This document shows positions 7,257 through 15,559 of a DNA stretch of 64,000 bases, piece after piece (within the stretch, counting starts at the first letter, position 1; each line of letters begins with the position of its first letter). A program made the translations under genes and the position numbers. The stretch comes from Pseudomonas viridiflava (GTDB taxonomy: Bacteria; Pseudomonadota; Gammaproteobacteria; Pseudomonadales; Pseudomonadaceae), in NCBI RefSeq assembly GCF_900583165.1, contig NZ_UTKY01000016.1, forward strand, positions 62,001-126,000, in the 5' to 3' direction. The notes beneath the pieces are model-generated. The model was given only the letters and a program-made list of their open reading frames with translations. It was not told the origin of the DNA and ran no database searches.

Positions 7257-7721
7257 ATGCACTGTCCCTTCTGCGGTGCCAACGACACCAAGGTCATTGA
7301 CTCACGTCTGGTCGCCGAGGGCGATCAAGTGCGTCGCCGGCGTGAATGCCTGGCCTGCGGTGAGCGTTTCACCACCTTCGAAACCGCCGAACTGGTGTTG
7401 CCACGGCTGATCAAGTCCGACGGCAGCCGCCAACCCTTCGACGAAGACAAACTGCGCGCCGGTATGCAGCGCGCCCTGGAAAAACGCCCGGTGAGTGTCG
7501 AGCGCCTCGAAGCGGCGCTGGTGCATATCAAGCACAAGCTGCGGGCCACCGGCGAACGCGAGGTCAAGAGCCTGGTGGTTGGCGAACTGGTGATGGGCGA
7601 GCTGCAAAAGCTCGACGAAGTTGCCTATATCCGTTTCGCCTCGGTGTATCGACGCTTCCAGGACCTCAATGAGTTCCGCGAAGAGATCGACCGCCTGGCC
7701 CGAGAGCCTGCCAAACCATGA
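7257..7721 (+). CDS. nrdR: Transcriptional repressor NrdR
   Basis: 154 residues. An N-terminal zinc ribbon has Cys3, Cys6, Cys31 and Cys34 (MHCPFCG...ECLACG) and is followed by an ATP-cone domain (about residues 49-139; [20 protein letters not shown]). NrdR binds ATP/dATP and represses ribonucleotide reductase genes. The ATG at 7257 gives the standard length and the exact N-terminus of the family. The stop overlaps the ribD ATG by 4 bp (ATGA), so nrdR heads the riboflavin operon, a common arrangement in Gammaproteobacteria. Confidence 0.97.
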   Translation: MHCPFCGANDTKVIDSRLVAEGDQVRRRRECLACGERFTTFETAELVLPRLIKSDGSRQPFDEDKLRAGMQRALEKRPVSVERLEAALVHIKHKLRATGEREVKSLVVGELVMGELQKLDEVAYIRFASVYRRFQDLNEFREEIDRLAREPAKP

Positions 7722-8854
7722 CCCCACCGTCTGCCGAACAAGCTGTACTCGACGCCCACTACATGGCCCGCGCCCTCGAATTGGCGCGTAAAGGCGTGTA
7801 CACCACCCACCCCAATCCGCGGGTTGGCTGCGTGATCGTGCGCGACGGGCAGATTGTCGGCGAAGGCTGGCATGAACGCACCGGCGAACCCCATGCCGAG
7901 CCCAACGCCCTGCGCGCAGCCGGCGACAAGGCCCGTGGCGCGACGGTGTACGTGACCCTCGAACCTTGCAGCCACCATGGCCGCACGCCGCCTTGCGCCG
8001 ATGCGCTGGTGAGTGCCGGCGTGGCACGTGTGGTGGCCGGCATGCAGGACCCGAACCCCGAAGTGGCGGGGCGTGGCATGCAGCGGTTGGCCCAGGCCGG
8101 GATCGAGACCCGCAGTGGCGTACTGGAAAACGAAGCGCGTGCGCTCAACCCCGGCTTCCTCAAACGTATGGAGCACGGCCTGCCGTTTGTGCGGGTCAAG
8201 CTGGCGATGAGCCTGGACGGTCGCACCGCCATGGCCAGCGGCGAAAGCCAATGGATCACCGGCCCGGCCGCCCGCGCCGCCGTGCAACGTTTGCGTGCGG
8301 AGGCCAGCGTGGTGCTGACGGGCGCCGACACGGTCTTGGCCGATGGTGCGCGCCTTACGGTGCGCGCCGCCGAACTTGGCCTGGATGAAGAAACCACCGC
8401 CCTGGCCATGTCACGCCCGCCGTTGCGGGTGTTGATCGACGGCCGCCTGCGGGTGCCGCTCAATGCGCCGTTCTTCAAGGCTGGCCCGGCATTGGTGATC
8501 ACCTGCGTGACGCCAGAAAATCAATTCCCCCGTGGCCCCGAGTGCCTAGTGGTGCCGGGCGTCGAAGGTCAAGTCGACCTGCGATCAGCCTTGGTGGCCT
8601 TGGCGGCGCGTGGCGTCAACGAGGTGTTGGTTGAGGCCGGCCCAAGTCTCGCCGGTGCCTTTGCCCAACAAGGCCTGGTGGACGAGTACGTGATTTTCAT
8701 CGCCGGCAAGTTCCTCGGCTCCGCTGCGCGGCCTTTGCTGGACTGGCCGCTTGAGAAACTGGCCGACGCTCCCCAACTCAAGATCATTGAAATGCGCGCT
8801 GTGGGCGACGACTGGCGAGTCACTGCCGTCCCGGTATCACCAGCGAGCGTATAA
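7718..8854 (+). CDS. ribD: Bifunctional riboflavin deaminase/reductase RibD
   Basis: 378 residues. The N-terminal deaminase domain carries the zinc motif HAEPNAL and [11 protein letters not shown]. The C-terminal reductase domain (about residues 150-375) starts with [24 protein letters not shown]. The enzyme deaminates and then reduces the pyrimidine intermediate made from GTP by RibA, the second and third steps of riboflavin synthesis. Translation is coupled to nrdR by an ATGA overlap. The gene is of normal length with no damage. Confidence 0.97.
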   Translation: MTPPSAEQAVLDAHYMARALELARKGVYTTHPNPRVGCVIVRDGQIVGEGWHERTGEPHAEPNALRAAGDKARGATVYVTLEPCSHHGRTPPCADALVSAGVARVVAGMQDPNPEVAGRGMQRLAQAGIETRSGVLENEARALNPGFLKRMEHGLPFVRVKLAMSLDGRTAMASGESQWITGPAARAAVQRLRAEASVVLTGADTVLADGARLTVRAAELGLDEETTALAMSRPPLRVLIDGRLRVPLNAPFFKAGPALVITCVTPENQFPRGPECLVVPGVEGQVDLRSALVALAARGVNEVLVEAGPSLAGAFAQQGLVDEYVIFIAGKFLGSAARPLLDWPLEKLADAPQLKIIEMRAVGDDWRVTAVPVSPASV

Positions 8855-8862
8855 TTCCGACC

Positions 8863-8878
8863 GGGCGCTCAAGCGCCC
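8863..8878 (+). other. Hairpin in ribD-ribC gap
   Basis: GGGCGCT-CA-AGCGCCC, a perfect 7-bp stem between ribD and ribC. No T run follows, so it is not an intrinsic terminator. It could stabilise the upstream or downstream message. The 48-bp gap is too short for an FMN riboswitch and lacks its conserved boxes. Confidence 0.5.
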
Positions 8879-8902
8879 CGTACCGTATTCCAGGAGAAGG
8901 CC

Positions 8903-9565
8903 ATGTTCACCGGCATCATCGAATCCATCGGCAGCATTCGTGCAATGACCCCAAAGGGCGGCGACGTGCGCCTGTCGGTTGAAACCGGCAAGCTCGACCT
9001 CGGCGACGTGAAACTGGGCGACAGCATCGCCATCAACGGCGTTTGCCTGACCGTCATCGAGCTGCCGGGCAACGGTTTTGCCGCCGACGTCAGCCGGGAA
9101 ACCCTGGACTGCACCGCGATGAACGACCTCAAGGCCGGCAGCCCGGTCAACCTGGAAAAAGCCCTGACCCCCACCACCCGCCTGGGCGGTCATTTGGTCA
9201 GCGGCCATGTCGACGGCGTCGGCGAAGTGGTAGCGCGTAGCGAGAACGCCCGTGCAGTCGAATTCCGAATTCGTGCGCCGAAGGAACTGGCCAAGTACAT
9301 CGCCCACAAAGGTTCCATCACCGTCGACGGCACGAGCCTGACCGTGAACGCCGTGAATGGCGCCGAATTTGAACTGACCATCATTCCTCACACCCTCAGC
9401 GAAACCATCATGGCTTCTTACCAGCCAGGTCGCCGGGTGAACCTGGAAGTCGACTTGCTTGCCCGTTACCTGGAGCGCCTGTTGTTGGGCGAAAAGGCCG
9501 CAGAGCCTGCTGCCGGGAACATCACTGAAAGCTTTCTGGCCGCTAACGGCTACCTGAAATCCTGA
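8903..9565 (+). CDS. ribC: Riboflavin synthase (alpha subunit)
   Basis: 220 residues made of two similar lumazine-binding beta-barrel halves; MFTGIIESIG begins the first, and LGGHLVSGHVDGVGEV begins the second near residue 93. It converts two molecules of 6,7-dimethyl-8-ribityllumazine to riboflavin. An AGGAG site lies upstream of the ATG at 8903. It is called ribE in some genomes. It sits between ribD and ribBX in the operon. Confidence 0.96.
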   Translation: MFTGIIESIGSIRAMTPKGGDVRLSVETGKLDLGDVKLGDSIAINGVCLTVIELPGNGFAADVSRETLDCTAMNDLKAGSPVNLEKALTPTTRLGGHLVSGHVDGVGEVVARSENARAVEFRIRAPKELAKYIAHKGSITVDGTSLTVNAVNGAEFELTIIPHTLSETIMASYQPGRRVNLEVDLLARYLERLLLGEKAAEPAAGNITESFLAANGYLKS

Positions 9566-9580
9566 CCAAGGGGGTGCCCC

Positions 9581-10672
9581 GTGGCGCTCAATAGCATCGA
9601 AGAACTGGTTGAAGACATCCGCCAAGGCAAGATGGTCATCCTGATGGATGACGAAGACCGTGAGAACGAAGGCGACATCATCATGGCCGCCGAGGCTTGC
9701 AAGGCTGAGCACATCAACTTCATGGCCAAGCATGCCCGTGGGTTGATCTGCATGCCGATGAGCCGCGAGCGTTGCGAACTGCTCAAGCTGCCATTGATGG
9801 CACCGCGCAATGGCTCAGGTTTTGGCACCAAGTTCACCGTGTCCATCGAAGCGACCACGGGCGTTACCACCGGTATCTCCGCGGCTGACCGCGCGCGCAC
9901 TGTGCAAGCCGCCGCTGCCAAGGACGCCAAGGCCGAAGACATCGTGAGCCCCGGTCATATCTTCCCGCTGATGGCCCAACCGGGCGGCACCCTGGCCCGC
10001 GCCGGCCACACCGAAGCCGCCTGCGACCTGGCGCGCATGGCCGGTTTCGAGCCGAGCGGCGTGATCTGCGAAGTCATGAACGACGACGGCACCATGGCCC
10101 GTCGTGCCGAACTCGAAGCTTTTGCCGCCGAGCACAACATCAAGGTCGGCACCATTGCCGACCTGATTCACTACCGGATGATCCACGAACGTACCGTTCA
10201 GCGGATTGCCGAGCAGCCGCTGGACAGCGAACTGGGCCAATTCAATTTGGTGACCTACCGTGATTCAGTGGAAGGCGACGTGCACATGGCCCTGACCCTG
10301 GGCACCATTTGCGCCGACGAACCGACCCTGGTGCGCGTGCACAACATGGACCCACTGCGCGACCTGCTGATGGTTAAGCAACCGGGCCGCTGGAGCCTGC
10401 GAGCCGCCATGGCTGCGGTCTCCGAGGCAGGCAGTGGTGTGGTGTTGTTGCTCGGTCACCCGTTGGATGGCGATGTATTGCTGGCGCATATTCGCGAAAC
10501 AGCCGACTCGGCGCCGGTGAAAACACCGACCACCTACAGCATCGTCGGTGCCGGTTCGCAGATCCTGCGGGACCTCGGTGTGCGCAAAATGCGCCTGATG
10601 AGCGCACCAATGAAATTTAATGCGATATCCGGTTTCGATCTGGAAGTTGTAGAATACGTGCCCTCCGAATAA
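9581..10672 (+). CDS. ribBA: DHBP synthase with degenerate GTP cyclohydrolase II domain (RibBX type)
   Basis: 363 residues from a GTG start. Residues 1 to about 200 are a complete 3,4-dihydroxy-2-butanone-4-phosphate synthase: DDEDRENEGDII, then HTEAACDLARMAG, acting on ribulose 5-phosphate. The rest aligns with RibA but lacks the zinc cysteines: where RibA has [18 protein letters not shown], this protein has HNMDPLRDLLMVK with no Cys. It therefore cannot act as a GTP cyclohydrolase II. A complete ribA lies 3 kb downstream. This matches the RibBX variant described in Proteobacteria, in which the C-terminal part may regulate or stabilise the enzyme. Confidence 0.93.
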   Translation: MALNSIEELVEDIRQGKMVILMDDEDRENEGDIIMAAEACKAEHINFMAKHARGLICMPMSRERCELLKLPLMAPRNGSGFGTKFTVSIEATTGVTTGISAADRARTVQAAAAKDAKAEDIVSPGHIFPLMAQPGGTLARAGHTEAACDLARMAGFEPSGVICEVMNDDGTMARRAELEAFAAEHNIKVGTIADLIHYRMIHERTVQRIAEQPLDSELGQFNLVTYRDSVEGDVHMALTLGTICADEPTLVRVHNMDPLRDLLMVKQPGRWSLRAAMAAVSEAGSGVVLLLGHPLDGDVLLAHIRETADSAPVKTPTTYSIVGAGSQILRDLGVRKMRLMSAPMKFNAISGFDLEVVEYVPSE

Positions 10673-10718
10673 AGGCCGGCGATTTTTGCCCCTTGTTCGC
10701 GGTTAATATCATCACTAA

Positions 10719-10739
10719 GGGACGCACTTTTCGCGTCCC
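10719..10739 (+). other. Hairpin in ribBX-ribH gap
   Basis: GGGACGC-ACTTTTC-GCGTCCC, a perfect 7-bp stem with a 7-nt loop, 22 bp upstream of the ribH start. The next bases are CGCTCTTTAAG, so a terminator tail is absent or weak. It may set the ratio of ribH to upstream genes. Confidence 0.55.
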
Positions 10740-10761
10740 CGCTCTTTAAGAGATTTGTCGA

Positions 10762-11238
10762 ATGACCCTGAAGACCATCGAAGGTACCTTCATCGCCCCC
10801 AAAGGCCGCTACGCCCTGGTAGTTGGCCGCTTCAACAGCTTCGTGGTTGAAAGCCTGGTAAGCGGTGCCGTGGACGCCCTGGTTCGCCACGGTGTGAGCG
10901 AAAGCGATATCACCGTTATCCGTGCCCCTGGCGCCTTCGAAATTCCACTGGTTGCGCAAAAAGTTGCTCAGCAGGGTGAATACGCGGCGATCATCGCCCT
11001 GGGCGCAGTCATTCGTGGCGGTACTCCGCACTTCGAATACGTGGCCGGCGAATGCACCAAGGGCCTGGCCCAGGTGTCCATGGAGTTCGGCGTGCCAGTC
11101 GCGTTTGGCGTACTGACCGTTGATTCCATCGAGCAAGCCATCGAACGTTCCGGCACCAAGGCCGGTAACAAAGGCGCTGAAGCTGCCTTGTCCGCTCTGG
11201 AAATGGTCAGCCTGCTGTCGCAGTTGGAGGCCAAGTGA
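10762..11238 (+). CDS. ribH: 6,7-dimethyl-8-ribityllumazine synthase RibH
   Basis: 158 residues with the lumazine synthase motifs [37 protein letters not shown] and FGVLTVDS. It condenses the RibBX product with the RibD-pathway product to form lumazine; the enzyme normally assembles into pentamers or 60-mers. It is called ribE in some genomes. Its stop codon overlaps the GTG start of nusB (GTGA), an arrangement widely conserved in Proteobacteria. Confidence 0.97.
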   Translation: MTLKTIEGTFIAPKGRYALVVGRFNSFVVESLVSGAVDALVRHGVSESDITVIRAPGAFEIPLVAQKVAQQGEYAAIIALGAVIRGGTPHFEYVAGECTKGLAQVSMEFGVPVAFGVLTVDSIEQAIERSGTKAGNKGAEAALSALEMVSLLSQLEAK

Positions 11239-11735
11239 TTTCCGACGAGAGCGATCGTTTCAACCCACGTGACGAGCGTCCAGCTGACGCCGGCAAGCCT
11301 TCCAAGAACGAGAAGCGTCGTGCTGCCCGTCAATTGGCGACCCAGGCGCTGTACCAGCGTCATTTGGCCGGTGCGTCGTTGAACGAAATCGAAGCGCAGT
11401 TTCGCGTCGACAACGATTTCACCTTCGCCGACCTGCCGTATTTCCACGACATCCTGCACGGCGTGCACGCCAACCTGACCGAGATCGATACGGCCCTGGC
11501 CCCTTGCCTGGACCTGACCATCGAAGAATTGGACCCGGTTGAACTGTGCGTGATGCGCCTGTCCACCTGGGAGCTGCTCAAGCGCGTCGACGTACCGTAT
11601 CGCGTGGTGATCAACGAAGGTATCGAGCTGGCGAAAGTCTACGGTTCGACCGATGGCCACAAGTTCGTCAACGGCGTGCTCGACAAGCTGGCCCCACGCC
11701 TGCGTGAAGCCGAAGTGAAGGCGTACAAGCGCTAA
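11235..11735 (+). CDS. nusB: Transcription antitermination factor NusB
   Basis: 166 residues, all-helical. [17 protein letters not shown] at about residues 27-43 and the C-terminal [28 protein letters not shown] are typical. NusB joins NusE (S10) at boxA RNA to prevent early termination in rRNA operons. It starts with GTG overlapping the ribH stop. A polar N-terminal tail of about 25 residues precedes the conserved domain, normal for pseudomonads. Confidence 0.96.
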   Translation: MISDESDRFNPRDERPADAGKPSKNEKRRAARQLATQALYQRHLAGASLNEIEAQFRVDNDFTFADLPYFHDILHGVHANLTEIDTALAPCLDLTIEELDPVELCVMRLSTWELLKRVDVPYRVVINEGIELAKVYGSTDGHKFVNGVLDKLAPRLREAEVKAYKR

Positions 11736-11753
11736 ACCGCGCTTGAATCCTTG

Positions 11754-12719
11754 ATGGGTGAGTTTGAGCTGATCCGCAACTACTTCGCCGCCGCGCCGTG
11801 TGCGCAGGGCGGCGATGGCATTGAGTTGGGGATCGGCGACGACTGTGCCCTGCTGGCGCTCCCCGCTGGGGAGCAACTGGCAATCTCCACCGATACCTTG
11901 GTGGCCGGGGTGCATTTTGCCGACCCCTGCGATCCGTTCCTGCTCGGCCAGCGCTCGTTGGCCGTAGCGGTGAGTGATCTGGCCGCCATGGGCGCCTACC
12001 CCCTCGCGTTTACCCTTGCTCTTACCACTCCGACGGTGAATGCCGATTGGCTGCAACGCTATGCCCAAGGCTTGAACCTGATGGCGCAAAGCTGCGGCGT
12101 CGGCCTGGTGGGCGGCGATACCACACGGGGCCCGTTGAGCCTGACCCTGACTGTGTTCGGCCGTGTGCCGGCCGGTCAAGCGTTGACCCGCAGCGGTGCG
12201 CAGCCGGGTGACCTGCTGTGCGTGGGCGGCGAGTTGGGTAATGCCGCCGGCGCCTTGCCGCTGGTATTGGGCCAGCGCAGCGCCGATGCCACCATCGCCG
12301 AGCCCTTGCTGGCCCATTACTGGTCGCCACAACCGCAGCTGGCCCTCGGGTTGGCGTTGCGGGGCAAGGCGACGTCTGCGATGGATATCTCCGACGGGCT
12401 CCTGGCCGATTGCGGGCATATCGCCAAGGCGTCGGCTGTCAGCCTGTTGATCGAGCGTCAGCAATTGCCGCTGTCCCAGGCGTTGCTGGCGTTTGTCGGT
12501 GATGAGGCGGCGCGGGTGGCGGCGTTGAGCGGTGGCGACGATTACGTGCTGGCGTTTACCTTGCCGTCCGTCGAGTTGGCGCCGTTGCTGGCGAGGGGTT
12601 GGCCGATCCATGTGATCGGCCGGGTCGAGGCAGGGCAGGGCGTGACGCTGCTGGATGCCAATGGCCAGGACATCACCCCAGCCGTGCGTGGCTATCAGCA
12701 TTTTCGCGAGACGCCGTAA
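11754..12719 (+). CDS. thiL: Thiamine-monophosphate kinase ThiL
   Basis: 321 residues with MGEFELIRNYF at the start, the metal and ATP-site motif GIGDDCALL, STDTLVAGVHF, LVGGDTTRG and the late DISDGLLADCGHI. It phosphorylates thiamine monophosphate to thiamine diphosphate. The ATG at 11754 is preferred over the in-frame TTG just before it. In many pseudomonads pgpA follows thiL in this operon; here no pgpA is present and a periplasmic binding protein comes next. Confidence 0.96.
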   Translation: MGEFELIRNYFAAAPCAQGGDGIELGIGDDCALLALPAGEQLAISTDTLVAGVHFADPCDPFLLGQRSLAVAVSDLAAMGAYPLAFTLALTTPTVNADWLQRYAQGLNLMAQSCGVGLVGGDTTRGPLSLTLTVFGRVPAGQALTRSGAQPGDLLCVGGELGNAAGALPLVLGQRSADATIAEPLLAHYWSPQPQLALGLALRGKATSAMDISDGLLADCGHIAKASAVSLLIERQQLPLSQALLAFVGDEAARVAALSGGDDYVLAFTLPSVELAPLLARGWPIHVIGRVEAGQGVTLLDANGQDITPAVRGYQHFRETP

Positions 12720-12785
12720 ATCGGCGAGCTGCGCTACCCTTTAAAGCGTCATCCCGGATGCAAAGCGTTGCAGGAGGTCGTCCCC

Positions 12786-13511
12786 ATGGCTGTACGTCGC
12801 TGGCTGTTGATGCTGCTGTGTGCCGTGGTGCCCGTGTTGCAGGCCAGTGAAGCGCCGGTACCGAACAACGTCAAGCTGGCCAGTGAAGCCTGGGACAATT
12901 ACACCAACGCCGACGGCAGCGGCCTGGCTTGGGACCTCTTGCGCGAGGTGTTCGGGCCGGCGGGTGTCACGCTGCAAACTCGAACAGAGCCTTACACCCG
13001 TGCCATTGGCTTGGCCCAGCGGGGCGAGGTGGATGGCTGGGTGGGGTCCTATCGCGATGAGGTCCAGGGGATGGTTTACCCGCAAAGCAGGTACGATTCC
13101 GACCACATTTATGCACTTGGGCTCGCCAGCACCCCCGCGCCGACCTTGGACACACTGGCCAACTATCGGCTGGCCTGGGTGCGCGGCTACAAGTTCGAGG
13201 CGTACCTGCCCAACGTGACGCGTTTCAACCAGATTGAACGCCGCGAAGGCATCTTGCCGATGCTTGAGCACGCCAGGGCCGACTTCTATATAGACTCCTT
13301 GACCGAAGCCAAATACGTGATGAACCAAGCCCAAGACCCCTCCCGGTTCAAGCTCAGTCCCCTCATCGAATTGCCGCTTTACATAGGGTTTGCCGACAAC
13401 GAACGCGGGCGGGTGCTGGCGAATTTGTTTGACCGGCGCATGGAGACACTGATCAAAAATGGTCAACTCAAGCCTATTTTTGAGCGCTGGCACCAGTTGT
13501 ATCCGTTCTGA
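12786..13511 (+). CDS. Periplasmic substrate-binding protein (SBP_bac_3 type)
   Basis: 241 residues with a signal peptide (MAVRRWLLMLLCAVVPVLQA) split here as MAVRRWLLML...PVLQA, and a family-3 solute-binding fold: SEAWDNYTNADGSGLAWDLL, RAIGLAQRGEVDGWVG and a C-terminal FERWHQLYPF. Proteins of this type without an adjacent permease either feed a distant ABC transporter or act as sensors; the ligand is not evident. A perfect AGGAGG at 12772-12777 supports the ATG at 12786 over the in-frame ATG at 12768. It lies between thiL and ribA. Confidence 0.85.
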   Translation: MAVRRWLLMLLCAVVPVLQASEAPVPNNVKLASEAWDNYTNADGSGLAWDLLREVFGPAGVTLQTRTEPYTRAIGLAQRGEVDGWVGSYRDEVQGMVYPQSRYDSDHIYALGLASTPAPTLDTLANYRLAWVRGYKFEAYLPNVTRFNQIERREGILPMLEHARADFYIDSLTEAKYVMNQAQDPSRFKLSPLIELPLYIGFADNERGRVLANLFDRRMETLIKNGQLKPIFERWHQLYPF

Positions 13512-13640
13512 CCTGCATAGAACCAAGGCGAAGGCCAATCGAACCGATTGATCTTTATCAGCGATAATTCAGCTTAAGCGTCTGTAGGAACCTGCTGTTA
13601 CAATGGCCGCCTTTGTAAAAACTGAAATCAGGAGCACACG

Positions 13641-14258
13641 GTGCCCGTCGTTTTCGTCGCCGCTTCCAAGCTGCCTACCCCTTTTGCCACGTTCACCATG
13701 AACGGCTTTCTCGAAGAAGCCACCGGCCGCGAGCACGTTGTGCTTAGCCTGGGCGACATCGCGGATGGCGCGCCAGTGCTTGGCCGTGTGCACTCCGAGT
13801 GCCTGACCGGTGACGCACTGTTCAGCCAGCGTTGCGACTGCGGCTCGCAACTGGAAGCCGCCATGCGCGCCATCGCCCGCGAAGGCCGTGGCGTGTTGCT
13901 GTACTTACGCCAGGAAGGCCGGGGCATTGGCCTGATGAACAAGATCCGCGCCTACGAGCTGCAAGACGGCGGCGCCGATACGGTCGAGGCCAACGAGCGC
14001 TTGGGCTTCGCCGCCGACCAGCGTGACTACGCGATCTGCCTGCCGATGCTCGAGCACCTGGGCGTTAATTCCCTGCGCCTGATGACCAACAACCCGCGCA
14101 AGGTCAAAGCCTTGACCGACATGGGCATCACCGTGGCCGAGCGTGTGCCGCTGCACACTGGGCATAACCCGCATAACAAGCTCTACCTGGCCACCAAGGC
14201 CAGCAAGCTCGACCACATGATGGGCAACGAGCACCAGGGCGAGGTCGACCGCGCGTGA
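13641..14258 (+). CDS. ribA: GTP cyclohydrolase II RibA
   Basis: 205 residues from a GTG start at 13641. The zinc site [18 protein letters not shown] contains all three Cys ligands, and the catalytic stretch [17 protein letters not shown] is intact. It opens the imidazole ring of GTP to start riboflavin synthesis, supplying the activity that the RibBX protein lacks. A -10-like TACAAT lies at 13599-13604 in the 129-bp gap, so it may have its own promoter. Its stop overlaps the next gene (GTGA). Confidence 0.97.
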   Translation: MPVVFVAASKLPTPFATFTMNGFLEEATGREHVVLSLGDIADGAPVLGRVHSECLTGDALFSQRCDCGSQLEAAMRAIAREGRGVLLYLRQEGRGIGLMNKIRAYELQDGGADTVEANERLGFAADQRDYAICLPMLEHLGVNSLRLMTNNPRKVKALTDMGITVAERVPLHTGHNPHNKLYLATKASKLDHMMGNEHQGEVDRA

Positions 14259-14674
14259 CCCGTGGCCAGGTGAAACGGCGACTGTCCTTCAACTGGTGGC
14301 AGTACCTGGCCTTGGCCTTACTCCCTTTGTTTGTGCTCAACCTGGTGTTTGGCCAAGCCCAATCCCTGCTCCCGGTGCTGGCGATGCCTTTCTTTATCGC
14401 CGGCGTGGCCTCGATGTTCCTCAGCCTGCGCTACTTCAACGGCTATAAACACGCGTTGATCGCCACTTCCAAAGCCCTCGACACCCCCGAAGAACCGGCT
14501 GCCTGGATCACCCTGGCGGCCCGTAGGCGTACCGCACTGTTGGTGGCTGCCGCGCCCGCCTGGATCGGTGCGCTGGCGGTGTTCGTCGGCCTGGAAGCCG
14601 TGCCGTTGTTTCTGCTGGCGCTGTCGACCCTGGTGCTCTTCTACCTCTACCGCATCCCCCGTCAACTGGGATGA
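14255..14674 (+). CDS. Small inner membrane protein of unknown function
   Basis: 139 residues, GTG start overlapping the ribA stop by 4 bp. Four hydrophobic segments are visible (about residues 15-32, 38-56, 90-108 and 112-130), separated by a short loop with many charged residues. Such proteins are often mislabelled as MFS transporters, but the length is far too short. The gene is coupled to both ribA and btuF by 4-bp overlaps. No function can be assigned. Confidence 0.75.
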   Translation: MTRGQVKRRLSFNWWQYLALALLPLFVLNLVFGQAQSLLPVLAMPFFIAGVASMFLSLRYFNGYKHALIATSKALDTPEEPAAWITLAARRRTALLVAAAPAWIGALAVFVGLEAVPLFLLALSTLVLFYLYRIPRQLG

Positions 14675-15459
14675 TTCGCCGCTGGCTGGCCGTTCTGCTG
14701 CTGGCGTTTAGTGCCCAGGCGCTGGCGGCTGAGCGCGTTGTGAGTTTGGCGCCGTCACTGTCTGAAATCGTGGTTGAACTGGGCGCTGCCGACGTGCTGG
14801 TCGGCGTGCTCGATGGCGGCGAGCGGCCGGTGGAGTTGGCGAATGTGCCCTCGGTCGGGCATTACGGCCAGCTGGATATGGAGCGCCTGCTCAGCCTTAA
14901 CCCCGACCTGATTTTGCTCTGGCCCGGCAGCGTCGGCCCGGCCCAGCGCGAGCAATTGCAGCGCTTGAATATCCCCGTTTACGTCGCCGAGCCACACAGC
15001 CTTGAACAACTCACCACCCAGGTACAGACCATCGCCGAGCAATTGGGCCGTGCCGAGGCCGGGCGGCAACTAGCTGCGCAGTTACGTGAGCGCCTGGCCG
15101 CGCTGCGTCAGCACTATCAGCGAGCGCAGCCGCTGCGGGTGTTTTATCAGGTGTGGAACCAGCCGCTGTACACGGTGGGCGGAGGGCAGATTATCAGTGA
15201 TGCCTTGAATGTCTGCGGTGCGCGTAATGTGTTCGATGACCTTAAGTTGCCTGCGCCGCAGGTGAGTATCGAGTCGGTGTTGCAGCGTGATCCTGAGTTG
15301 ATACTGGTGGGGGATCAGGCGCAACTGGACGCCTGGAAAGTCTGGCCCACGGTGGCGACACGTGTGCGCCTGGTACCGGATAAAGGGCTGGAGCGGCCCA
15401 GTGGGCAGATGTTGGAGGCGGTGGGACGGTTGTGTCAGGTGATTGCTCCAAACCTGTGA
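14671..15459 (+). CDS. btuF: Periplasmic cobalamin-binding protein BtuF
   Basis: 262 residues with a signal peptide ending at ALAA, then ERVVSLAPSLSEIVVELGA, the usual start of the BtuF/FecB-like class III binding protein. Other typical parts are VGHYGQLDMERLLSLNPDLIL and YTVGGGQIISDALNVCGA. It carries vitamin B12 across the periplasm to BtuCD; btuCD genes are not in the window. The ATG at 14671 overlaps the end of the membrane-protein gene. It converges with btuB, which supports the B12 assignment over a ferric-siderophore role. Confidence 0.85.
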   Translation: MIRRWLAVLLLAFSAQALAAERVVSLAPSLSEIVVELGAADVLVGVLDGGERPVELANVPSVGHYGQLDMERLLSLNPDLILLWPGSVGPAQREQLQRLNIPVYVAEPHSLEQLTTQVQTIAEQLGRAEAGRQLAAQLRERLAALRQHYQRAQPLRVFYQVWNQPLYTVGGGQIISDALNVCGARNVFDDLKLPAPQVSIESVLQRDPELILVGDQAQLDAWKVWPTVATRVRLVPDKGLERPSGQMLEAVGRLCQVIAPNL

Positions 15460-15460
15460 G

Positions 15461-15541
15461 ACCGCTTTCGCGAGCAAGCCCGCTCCCACATTTTGATCTG
15501 TGAATACATTCAAAATGTGGGAGCGGGCTTGCCCCCGATGA
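15461..15541. repeat. REPIN-like doublet, inside-out orientation (btuF/btuB gap)
   Basis: Two REP palindromes between convergent btuF and btuB. The GTGGGAG ends face inward, forming a 17-bp perfect stem (CCCGCTCCCACATTTTG and its complement) around a 15-nt loop. The left arm is of the GAGCAAGCCCGCTCCCAC subtype and the right arm is closer to the GGGGGCTTGCCCCCGA subtype. It may also act as a terminator for both genes. Confidence 0.75.
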
Positions 15542-15559
15542 GTCTGGCACAGACACCGA

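Noticed and set aside
7119..10761. An FMN riboswitch for the riboflavin genes.
   Set aside because: The gaps before nrdR, ribC, ribBX and ribH are short and contain none of the conserved RFN boxes; only simple hairpins were found.
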